NCBI GenBank assembly: GCA_036346375.1
Contig: JAYEVE010001024.1
Span: 25,535 to 89,534 of the forward strand
DNA from: Guadua angustifolia
Lineage: Eukaryota > Streptophyta > Magnoliopsida > Poales > Poaceae
Direction of reading: 5' to 3'
Length of the DNA stretch: 64,000 nt
The first letter of the stretch is position 1, and each line of letters begins with the position of its first letter. The position numbers and the translations under genes are program-made. Positions 1 through 9,946 of this stretch are shown here, one piece after another. The notes beneath the pieces are model-generated. The model was given only the letters and a program-made list of their open reading frames with translations. It made no database searches and had not been told where the DNA came from.

Positions 1-614
1 TCTTGCCGTCATTTCTCTTTATTCTTGCCGTCATTTGTCATTTCATTCTTCTTCTGGCCACGGCTACTCAGCAGAGGGAGAGGAGAGGGGCGACGCCGGC
101 CGGCCTAGAGAGGAGGCCTGAGGAGGAGCCGACTGGTCAGCTGGGAGGAGGCTTGAGGAGGAGCAGGCGGCCAGGGAGTGCCAGGCGCCAGGGGAGAGCA
201 GTCGCCAGGGGAGGGGCGACAGGAGGAAGTCGGGAGGGAGGCGGCTGGGAGTGGGGAAAAAAAGTAATGGCTGGCTCCCTTGGATGAAGTGGGATTTTAG
301 GGTTAGGGGAAAAAGAAATGAAGACCCTCCAAAGAATCCAGAAATCCAACTTTAAACCCTTAGAGCGAACCAAATAATTTAATTTCTTAGCGCGAAATGA
401 CAATTGTCAGGATAGACAACTTGCCGCAAAACTATACGGCTCGGTAAAACCTCAATCCGAAAAACTAGGGCAAATAACCAAAACCTTTGACAAAAGCTTC
501 AGCTGCGCGACGATGAATATTTTCTCCCAAATAAAAAAAAAGAAAAACCTTGAATCACAAAGATGGAATCATTTTCGACCGAAAACCCTAGCAAAAGAGA
601 TGTGCGGTATTACA
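1..614 (-). mobile_element. Right-end fragment of a long LTR, cut by the window edge
   Basis: Positions about 384-431 carry the same block (gcgcgaaa, acaattgtcagg, cgcaaaa) found just inside the right ends of the LARD-2 LTRs near 25391 and 32032, and the segment ends in GGTATTACA at 614, matching the TATTACA/CTACA ends of the other LTRs. A GC-rich stretch at about 60-260 corresponds to the GC-rich leader seen in the related LTRs. No polypurine tract follows 614, so this is either a solo LTR or the 5' LTR of a minus-strand element lying mostly outside the window. The minus orientation is inferred from the related complete elements. Confidence 0.75.
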
Positions 615-1500
615 ACAATATAGTTTGATCATATCATGTGGGTAAAGTGTGTAACATCTACAGAATGTAAAATTTATTCGGATAGTCATGTCCACGGCAA
701 TGGACAATGCTCGAAAATTACAGTCAAGGGTTAGATTTTATAAAATGAAACTTGGAATGGGAGGCTTGCGAGCCAATGGAAGTTTGGAGTATGATTTAAG
801 GCTTGAGCTAGTTTACTATTGAGAAATATCTGAAAGTTATTATTACTATTATTTCAATATATTTACTGTAGTAATTTGAAAATGCTACTTTACTGCAAAA
901 TAACTATATCAGTAATTTATTTGGAATAAACCTTGTATATGTTTATGTTATACTTGCATATTGTGTACAACTTGTTGAGTGCTACAAAATCACTAGTTGA
1001 GCAGGAATCTACACCAGCTTTGGAGGAGTATCCAAAAGAGACAAATGTTTAGGGTCCGAGCCTTGTCAATTTCTGATGGTATACTGAGGGGTCTACATTT
1101 TCTTTTCGTTGTAGTTTGATTTGTTATCTTTAATTTAGCACTACAAGGCAAAGTCATGTAAAGTCAACCATAAAGTTAGTCAACAAGTTTATATTTAATA
1201 TATGAAGTCTTTTATTATATTTTCATTGTGTATAATTGTAATATTCATCTATGTTGAGCTTGAATGCACTAGCGTGATCGTAGACTAGTGCGATATATAC
1301 AGAGGATCCGGATTTGCATACTCGGGTCCCAACAATAACTAGGCAAATCATGTTTTACAATCCAAATAAAATCTTACAAGCAAATTGCAATAAAAGAAAA
1401 ATAAGGCATAGAAGGCAAACTAATTATAGGAATGCATTCCTAAACATTTTAAGGTTACAATCCAAGTTCTATTTGTCATACTTGGCAGTGTACTGCTTTT
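615..1500. other. AT-rich intergenic DNA, nothing recognised
   Basis: I see no coding frame with recognisable motifs, no repeat family boundary and no structured RNA in this stretch. It separates the LTR fragment from the Myb/SANT-like pseudogene. Confidence 0.5.
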
Positions 1501-1513
1501 TGAGACAATCTAA

Positions 1514-2440
1514 TTATGATTCACTATTGCGCAATATCATAAACATTTCCTTTTGCTCCTTTTTTATGAAAATTTTAGATGCAATGAAGTGCCCATTAGT
1601 TCCACTCACAGCACCATACTCTTCGACCAATGCCATGACATCCTTGATGTTGCATATTGATACTCGCTCTCTTTTTAGTACAAATGCTTCATAAGATGCA
1701 TGCGACATCTCCTTCAACTCAATAATTCGTTTTAATTGATCTTGCATGATTGCAGCTCCACTCCTTAGTTTATTTCCGTTATCATTACTATGACTACACT
1801 TTCTCTTCTGTTTTACTAATAATTGGTGACTCATCTTCTTGGTCGTTGTCATCTTTGTTATCATTGTTACCTTCAGGTTCTTCAACATCAATAGGTGTGG
1901 ATGTATGCATAGGACTTTGAGGCAAGGTTCCCATTGTAGGAGACCAATGGTCTTCGCCTGTGTTGCAAATGTTTTAAAGCATCTTAGACAACAAATCCAT
2001 ATTTTTAAATCTAGCCTTCTCAAACTTGCTACATCTTTTTTTTCTATCAACACTAATGTTATAAGTTAACTTTGATGGATAATACAGCTATGAATGTACA
2101 TAAATGCATGAAAGAATGGATAATGAGTAATGACTTGCGTTTCTTAATTTCTTCCATCATTCGGCGATGGCCTTAATTGTCTGCTTTTCATGATCCCAGC
2201 CTAAGCATGTCTCCTTTGTCATCAATTTCTTCCAAATGATATAGTCATTCTTCAGTTTGTCCTATTTATTCTTATATTGTCTCTTTGTGTAATTTCACCA
2301 ATCATCTCCACAAATTTTGCAATGATGATGATATGTCCAAGATTGTTCAAATGGGTGTTTTGGCGATTTTTAGTAGCTACTTGCTCAATAAACAGCTCAC
2401 ACATTGTCCTAATGTGTTCGCCATTCTAGTCATCATTATC
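1514..2440 (-). pseudogene. Myb/SANT-like DNA-binding domain protein, decayed
   Basis: Reading the minus strand from about 2440, shifting frames give ELFIEQVATKNRQNTHLN, then DKLKNDYIIWKKL followed by ETCLGWD, the three helices typical of plant Myb/SANT-like (Myb_DNA-bind_3) proteins, a family that includes PIF/Harbinger accessory proteins. A 179-residue open frame (1514-2053) supplies the C-terminal part with VMALVEEYGAVSGTNGHFIA and FIKKEQKEMFM, the usual tail motif. The N-terminal domain is broken by several stops and frameshifts (about 2055-2440), so no continuous product is possible. Such proteins bind DNA in the nucleus; whether this copy came from a transposon or a host gene cannot be told. 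No TIR or TSD was found around it. Confidence 0.75.
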
Positions 2441-2533
2441 ACCAATCCACTACCTCAACATCACACAACCATGAATGCATAGTATTAGCAAATGTGATAG
2501 CATCGCCGATATTATCATTCATTCTTTCATGAC

Positions 2534-3676
2534 ATGGACCAATATTTGAGTATTATTGCACAATGTGTGCTTAGTGCTCAGATTGCATGTGCCGAGCAAA
2601 ATCAGCGCCACACCTTGTTTCACATTAAAGGCGTCGTCAAGAAGCGATCGGTTCAAGTAATCATGGATGGTGGGAGTTGTAATAATCTGGCCAGTATGGA
2701 GATGGTGGAGAGGCTAGCACTTTCCACTAGGCTGCATCCTCACCCCTACTGCATTCAATGGTTCAACAACAGCGGCAAGCTTAAGGTAACTCATATGGTG
2801 AGAGTACATTTCACTTTAGGTTCTTATCATGATTATATTGATTGCGATGTAGTACCTATGCAAGCATGTTCTATGTTGCTAGGTAGACCATGGTAATATG
2901 ATAAAGATTATCTGCATCATAGTCGAACAAATCAATACTCTCTCATGAACTAAGGAAAGAAGATTGTGTTACATCCTATGACTCCTGAACAAATTTTGAA
3001 AGATGATCTTGCAAGAGCTAGCAGAAATAAAATCAGGAGCCCCCTAAATCCAAAAATCAGATTGTAGCTAATGAGTTGGAACAATTTCGTAACAAGAGTT
3101 AAGCTGAACCAAGTCTCTCTAAGGAAATAAAATTAAAAGGTTCCAGTTTTGTTGCTACTAAATCTGAAATTGGCATTGTAGATGTTAGCAATTCTATGTG
3201 TTATAGTTTGATTTGCAAAGAAGCCTTGTTTTCATTCAAGGATATTCCATCTTCTTTGTCTCTGACTATTACTAACATTTTGCAAGAGTACGCTGATGTA
3301 TTTCCACGAGAAGTACCACTGAGATTACCACCTATTTGAGAGATTGAGCATCAAATTGACTTAATTCCCAGCACCTCACTGCCCAACCGTGCACCATACC
3401 GTACCAACCCTGATGAGACTAAAGAAATTCAGCGATAAGTTCAAGAATTGCTTGATAAAGGGTATGTTCACGAATCTCTTAGTCCTTGTCTATTCTTGTT
3501 ATTTTGGTTCCCAAGAAAGGCGGTTCATGGCTTATGTGTGTTGATTATTGAACCATTAATAATATTACTATCCATTATCATTATCTTATTTCTAGGTTGG
3601 ACAATATGCTTGATGAATTAAGTGGCTCTACTATGTACTCAAAAGTTGACTTGCGTTGTGGTTTTCATCACAAGTA
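2534..3676 (+). pseudogene. Ty3/gypsy pol fragment: aspartic protease and start of RT
   Basis: The first 120-residue frame (2534-2896) is a retropepsin-like domain. It has the flap-side motif RHTLFHIKG, the catalytic region VIMDGGSCNNLAS (Asp in DGG form, common in plant gypsy elements) and the closing CDVVPMQACSMLLGRPW. After a stop at 2894-2896, shifting frames continue into the linker and the first RT motifs: DVFPREVP, PYRTNP and ELLDKGYV near 3295-3465, and LDNMLDELSGSTMYSKVDL near 3600-3650. Homology ends abruptly near 3676. RNase H, integrase and both LTRs are absent. At least five stops and several frameshifts show it is dead. It lies on the opposite strand from the large LTR elements here. 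Confidence 0.85.
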
Positions 3677-3901
3677 GGCATCACCCACTTCCAATAGAAA
3701 AGTAAGGCTAAAAACCTACACCATTCATACTAAAAAGCATACTGTAAATGATAAATGTTCAAGTTTTGTAGCATAATGTACAAGCCCAAAAATAATAATC
3801 CCCATGCAACGTCAAATTTGCAAATTCCCATATCAAAATGGCAGCAGCAAGGATTAGGCCTAAGGATGGTGATGGTGGAGGTTAAGGGGTAGCCGGTGGG
3901 C

Positions 3902-4043
3902 AGAGTTAAGGGCAGTGAATACTAGGGTTGCGGGCAACAGCGACAGTGGTGAAGGTTGAGGGGCAGGCTACCAGGAGAGCTAAGGATGACAAAATCTAGG
4001 GTTGGGGGCGACAGAGACGGTGGCTAAGATTGAGGAGCAGGTG
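3902..4043. repeat. Imperfect ~72-bp tandem repeat, interrupted by LARD-1
   Basis: Two degenerate units (about 3902-3972 and 3973-4048) and a third that resumes at 12785-12850 share the pattern taaggGCAGTGAAT, ctagggtt, gggcgacag, ggttgagg. LARD-1 is inserted at the boundary before the third unit, so removing the element and one ATGGC copy restores a three-unit array. No coding function is visible. Confidence 0.65.
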
Positions 4044-5208
4044 ATGGCTGTAACACCCCGACTCCCTACGGAGTCCGGAATGCTACAACTCCCAAATTTA
4101 CCAAAAATTTCGGCAGCACCTCCTCTAAAACAATGGACATCCACTCAGCAGACAAAAGAACAGTAGTAGTTATAATATCATTCTAGCAGGTCCTTAGTTA
4201 ATCAATCACACACCCAATAGAAATTAATAAATTTCATCACGATGAACAATAAATTACAATCACATTAATTACAATTACAATTAAGACTTGACACTACGCA
4301 TGATTTAATTCAAATAACGGTGATTGCGGCCGTGTTCGTGCTACTACTCCCAACCCGCTGAATCAGCTTCAAGGTACCTAGAACAGAAAGCAAACAAGCG
4401 TGAGTCGAAGACTCAGCAAGTACAACAAAGTAGCAATATCAATAACAATTAACATGTGTAAATCATAAACATGTCCATACTTTGGAATACTAAATTAACA
4501 CGTATAACAAAAAGAAGAAATCTCTATTGGTTACCTCATCAACTATCTGGTTCACGGATTTCACATACCTCAATAGACCACATGGAACGAATCCACGACC
4601 CGATCCATTCTTAACCCTGTAATTTTCCCTCAACCCAAAGGTCATCCGCTGCCATTCACCATTAGCTTACCATGCAATGCATCCAACCAAACATATACGA
4701 GGAATTTGGCACACGACTTATTTAAACAATTTTGGGGGAGTTACCTCCACACCTTACCCTTCACCACAAGAGCCATTAAGTTATGTACAAAAGCTGAAAT
4801 ATAAATCACATAGACATAAAAATACAAAATCTGTATAAGACATCACACAGATAGGAAAGTACAGAATCTGAATAATGCATCACACAGACAAGAAAAATAC
4901 AAATTCTGCATAATCCATCACACTCCTACAATCATGTAATGCACTCAAACCATTTTCATCGACTTTATTCGAGTTCAAAACTCAAATTTCACTCCACGAT
5001 ATTCATACAATATAATTAGCAAAGCAAAGAAAAGAAATGCACTAATTCATCAATTCAAATCAATTTTCCCCTATTTGGGTTGAGTCCACGACTCGACCAC
5101 CAATCACCATAATCACCGTCCATATGACACACCTTTTACCATAAAACTCATTATTAAAGATGCAATACACATGAATGCTCATTTCCATGCACGTACCGGT
5201 ACTGCCGA

Positions 5209-5346
5209 GTGCCCACCCGTCGGTGTGCACCCTCACGTCCCTTTCATCCCGTAGATGGAAGGTGCCTACTCTTACTTTCTCGCTCCCATTCACCTCGATG
5301 AAGGGGACTACGAGGTAGGACTTTCGTGTTCACTACGTGTGAACAC
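5209..5346. promoter_or_regulatory. Conserved four-hairpin module in the LTR
   Basis: Four short inverted repeats lie in series: 5209-5230 (arms GTGCCCAC/GTGTGCAC, loop CCGTCG), 5242-5260 (TTTCATC/GATGGAA, loop CCGTA), 5283-5308 (arms around CCTCGA) and 5326-5346 (GTGTTCAC/GTGAACAC, loop TACGT). Equivalent blocks occur near 11098-11236, 23150-23281, 29781-29913, 38390-38524 and 44567-44700, and in reduced form near 61893-61990. In LARD-2 the fourth stem reads GCTCAC/GTGAGC, a paired change that keeps the stem, and the first stem is perfect (GTGCACAC/GTGTGCAC). The function is unknown. It could act as RNA structure in the transcript or as palindromic binding sites. Confidence 0.7.
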
Positions 5347-5517
5347 AGAGGCCCGCATCAGAATGGGTCGCCTCTTCCATCATGAATGCACAAATGCAAT
5401 TAACATAGACCAAATTGCAAACTACATTCACTTCCCACATTTGCATAGCCATAGCTAAATGCATAAACATCAGCCACTCCTCACATCCATAAATTACCAT
5501 TCACATCCTCAACACTC

Positions 5518-5665
5518 ATAATCGCATTTGCAACACTCAATAATCGCATTCTCAATACTCATAATCACATTCGCAACACTCAATAATCGCATTCTCAATA
5601 CTCGTAATCACATTCGCAACACTCGATAATCACATTCTCAATACTCGTAATTACCTTCTCAACAT
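5518..5665. repeat. 43-bp minisatellite inside the LARD-1 left LTR
   Basis: About 3.5 tandem units alternate a 19-bp piece (aatcacattcgcaacactc) with a 24-bp piece built on taatcgcattctcaatact. The right LTR keeps only about 1.5 units because its large deletion starts within this array. Confidence 0.8.
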
Positions 5666-7428
5666 TCATATTCATACTCACCTCACCATTTCTCGAGTAA
5701 TTACTAATTCCATCAATCTTGATCAAAAATCAATCCATTTTCGCAATCCAATTCCATACTTTCAGTATACCCACTAGCCTATCAAACTAGTGAACGTAAG
5801 TATGAAAGTAAGATTTAGCAAGTCGTCATCACGGCATCTAGACGGAATTCATTAAACAGCGCTCATAGCATTCAATCCAGGGATGCAGCAAAATTTCATG
5901 ATGGCAAGGCATATAAAGTTCATCAAACAAATCATAACACGCTCAAATAACGATACACTTGCTTCAGATTACTTACCCCTTTTATCAAAAGATAATTAGC
6001 TTACTAGTCATGCTTATAAACACGAATGCAACCATAGAGTATGCATATACATGACACAAGCAATGAACTAAACACCCTATAAGTGATATACGGGTTGCAC
6101 TTGCCTTTAACCGCGGGGAGAATGGGAATAACGAGAAGTTAGCGCCTCCCTCGAAGCTAATCCTCCTGAAATAACATAGGCAACCTCACTTTCCCATTCT
6201 AGATAGTTTACAACAATAATACACATAACACTGCTACCCTTAGAGCAAAACAACCCCAAAATCTACGGGTGGAAATTCCAGACAGCAAGCGCTATAACTA
6301 GCTTAACTCCTAATTGGTCCAACCAAAATGGGGTTCTTTAACCTTATTTAACTATAAGAGGCCAACCTACAACTACCTCACAGCCACTCATGCGAGAGAT
6401 GGCATGAAGGCTCCCAAAACATACACTAAAACTCCACCACAAAACTGATCTCGCTGAAAATTCCCAAGCTGGGACAAAACTTCCAAATAGCATAACTTTG
6501 GATTGGCTCAACGGATTTTCACGTTCTTATACTCGAAAACGACTGCAAGGAATAAACTACACAAATAATATAACCATGCACTTAGCCGATGCCCCAGCGA
6601 ACCCAGATCGACGAGAACAGAGGGAAACCACGGCTTGACTGAAATTGGATAGCCTGCACGAGAACAGCCACAACTCCCAAATGGCTGAGCCAAATCGCGA
6701 CTTCTTGATCCCTAATTAAACTTGAGAAACCAAGCTTCGATTCCTATGCAGCCACCGGTCACAGGGAAGTCGAGCTTGCCCAAAATGAGACCACAAAACT
6801 CAATCGAGTGCACAGCCCAACCACCAACCAAGATTTTTCCGCCAACTAGAGCGGTGCTTCCTTAATGCCCAACACTAGGAGCCCTAGATTAACCCCAACC
6901 AGCAGCAAGGGCCTCAAATCACAGACCCTAAATCCTCACCTCACTTACCAACATGGAGGAGGGATGAAGAAGGGCCGCAGAGGGGGAAGCAGGGCGCCGT
7001 GGGGAAAGTCATGCAGTAGGAGCCGAGCAAGGTGCAGGATCGGGAGGAGGAGCCGACGGGAGAGGTGGAGGAAGCCGGGTGAGCCAGGTGGGCCGGCGGT
7101 GGTGGCTGGGGCAAGGACGGACGAGGAAGCAGGGAGTCGTGGCGGCAAGAACAAGAAGCCAGTGCAGGAGGAAGCCAGAGGCTGCGCAGGGGATTTCTTT
7201 GGGGAAGGAATGCAAGAAAGACAAATATCAGCACACACACCAAGGAAAAGGATGAGGGTAGGTGAAAAGTGAGTGAGAAGAGGAAATTCCGAAAATACCC
7301 CTCTCAATCCCACACTTTTAGCCCAAACACCCTCAAACATGACAATTGGCCCTTAGATTACATGCCAGACGGCCCCACTCACCCAGCGGAAGGCCCAAAA
7401 AAAATTAGAACGAGGTTTGCGAGATACA

Positions 7429-7443
7429 CTCTCCCCTTAAAAG
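7429..7443 (-). promoter_or_regulatory. LARD-1 polypurine tract
   Basis: On the minus strand this reads CTTTTAAGGGGAGAG and abuts the 3' LTR start (TGTATC). It is followed on the plus strand by the GAATTC-rich motif at 7444-7463, which recurs at the same place in LARD-3 (40237-40256) and, altered, in LARD-2. It would prime plus-strand cDNA synthesis. Confidence 0.85.
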
Positions 7444-9930
7444 GAATTCGGCCCCGAATTCGAAGAGTGCCAACTATGCAGAACAAAAACACAAAGGTCT
7501 TGACTTTCTTTACCACCTCACAACACACTCGCAAGAACTCCAACGGCTATGAATGATGAACCAAAACCGCAAATCCAACGGTTTACAAAACGATTTGGCT
7601 TAGCTTAGTTAAGTGCAACTTCTCACGCAAGAACTCAGTCAAAACAAGCAATTGGTCAAAATCCCAAAGGACCACTGCCCAGGGTAGATGCTCACTACAG
7701 AACATTTCGCAGCGAATTAAGAAATCCTTCGCTACAACCATCTTAACTCAAAAGTGCAGTCACATGCTAGAAATGGTGACATAAATACCATCAACTTCCA
7801 AGTAATTCACTATTAAGGGTTAAACGAGCACCTCCGAAGAACCACATCAGAAGTATAATCCTCAATTAATATCCACCAAGGAAAACTCAACTTTCAAGAA
7901 AACACTGCATTGAACTTTTATAGTTGCAATCCCAATGACCAAAGAAAACTCATCTCTCTTTATTATACTCAACACTATACCACAAGCTTCCATATCCTTT
8001 AATTCCGGCTAGAACACAAAGGAAATACAATTCCCGCGCTGACCAAATGAGCCACACACATCATCTTGAATCCAAAGAATTAAAATCTACCTGAGAGAGG
8101 ATCTTGATAGAGCCTAATCATAACTCATTTTCTTCTTTCGAAGCCAAATGTGCAAGAGAAGACCCGATTATCTGATATCATATAGATCGCCTTTAGCACT
8201 CTCAAATCAATGCCATGAAATCCACCTCGGGGAAATTCCCAATTAAAAGAGAAACCCCACACCAATCGCTGACAGAAGCCCTTAGACCAAAATATTTCGA
8301 CTTGCCTTTACCAAAGCAAAACCCCTCATTTTAACCAAAATCAACATTTTGGAAGAGAGAACTGATTCCAGTCAAGCAGTTACACCCACAACCGCCACAC
8401 AAACTCTCAAGGAGAAAAGGAAACTCGTTCCCATGTAAACCGATTCACCATCGAGATCATTTACATACATTCGTAAGGTTCACATTGTTACAACACTCAT
8501 CAATACCACCCACACTTTCAATCATCAAGCCAACTCCATAACTTAACTAAAAAGGCATGCACTTCCAAAGAGTCATGCAATCAACTTAACCCATAGATCC
8601 TAAGAGTAGGTTCAACTCGAACCTCAAAATTTCTAGTGTTCTAATACGCTCTCTATTACAGATTTTCCTATTCACCACAGGTATCCTAAAAAGCCCAACA
8701 GGTTCGATCATAAAACACGCATTAACATTTTCCTTTAGTCCACTAATTATAACAACCATCAATCATATAATCATTTATTCCAAATTTTAGAACCCATCTT
8801 TTGAATATTGATTTTTTTTAGCATGATTACCAATTAACTTTCATGCAACCCCTAAATCGACAGTTTAGTATCCCCGGTTCATTCAACCAATGATTACCTT
8901 TTAACAACTCGATGCGATACCCACTAGTCATACTCCATCAGTAAACTCCCAAATAGACATTTGTCAAAGGCGAAAACACCACCATTCAAACAACCCTTCC
9001 ATATACTCATTCTTTAATCTCGCGATAATTAACTCATTGCGTGATCAACTTTCACTTTAGAATCACCTACCATTTCAATAAATCATTCTCTACCAACATC
9101 AAAATTAAGTTGTCCTTAATCAGCCAACAATTTCGTTCTAACACAATCCGTAGTTTACCTCAACTCCAAGCTCTAACTACTCATCAAGAACTTAAAGCTT
9201 TGAACACAGCCCCTACCCTTGAAACAATAGAGGGTGACTGCAACCTTGAGTTGAACAACAACTCTCAAGCACGGACAAACACCAATAAACACCAGTCAAA
9301 TCGTAACACTTCAATAAGTTCATTTAAACTCGAAGAACGGCAAACACGGGAACAATATCTGGCTTTTGTCCGCAAAACCACCAACCAAACCGAACGTCAA
9401 AACAGTAGAAATATCAATCCGAAAAAAAAATTCACCACTAGTCATCCCTTTTGTATCCAACCAACGAAGACAAAAGGAATCAAGTTTCTCCAATATAACA
9501 CAATAAACAACAACATCCCCTACAAGGGGTTTCTAAATATTGGGTGATGACTTTACCCGGCCACACCCACCACCATGGCCCTAACAAGGCCAGAAGAGCA
9601 AGGCCGAAAACCCTTCGACACCACTTAAACACAATTACTCGTTTAACTCTTACATAAAAGGAATAGAGATAACAACATCATATTTAGTACTCATCAACAA
9701 GGCTCAAATAAAGTAGTTTAGCATAATGCAATGATTATTCAACCCAACCTATTGTGCATCTGTGTGTCAAGTTTTAAATTATTTAACCAATCTATTCCAG
9801 GTTTTAAAGTTATTGCCCTAAGGCCAAATTTTAAAGAGTATAAACCTATGTCATGTTTCTATTCTCACGCAGCAAAATTTTAGTTTACTCTAGAGTAAAT
9901 TACTAAATTCACAGACCACGGACCTAACGC

Positions 9931-9944
9931 CCACTCTGATACCA
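9931..9944 (-). promoter_or_regulatory. LARD-1 primer binding site (tRNA-iMet type)
   Basis: The minus strand reads TGGTATCAGAGTGG two bases downstream of the 5' LTR, matching the 3' end of plant initiator tRNA-Met as in most plant LTR retrotransposons. It fixes the orientation of the element. Confidence 0.9.
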
Positions 9945-9946
9945 AC

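Larger units (their letters stand above)
4049..7428 (-). repeat. LARD-1 left (3') LTR, 3380 bp
   Basis: The boundaries are set by the TSD on the left and the polypurine tract on the right. Visible modules, left to right on the plus strand, are the terminus, a hairpin-rich block (5209-5346), a 43-bp minisatellite (5518-5665), an AT-rich middle, a GC-rich purine block (about 6950-7200) and a conserved end. On the minus strand the GC-rich block is pyrimidine-rich, like the transcribed leader of Del/Tekay LTRs. Open frames within it in several phases are composition artefacts. Confidence 0.9.
7429..9946 (-). mobile_element. LARD-1 interior, apparently non-coding
   Basis: This 2518-bp AT-rich interior has no retroviral protein motif on either strand. 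Short stretches resemble the LARD-3 interior, for example TCAACATTTT followed by GAAGAGAgAAC near 8340 and 41290, so the two interiors are probably related. The 168-residue plus-strand frame at 9041-9547 is asparagine/threonine-rich, antisense to the element and unlike any protein I know, so I do not call it a gene. Confidence 0.75.

Noticed and set aside
5060..5458. Short frames 5060-5293 (-) and 5255-5458 (+), repeated in the other LTRs
   Set aside because: They cover the hairpin module. Their conservation follows the DNA structure, and the frames are broken differently in other copies.
9041..9547. 168-residue plus-strand frame in the LARD-1 interior
   Set aside because: It is antisense to the element and Asn/Thr/Gln-rich, with no domain. 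It is expected by chance in a stop-poor AC-rich strand.
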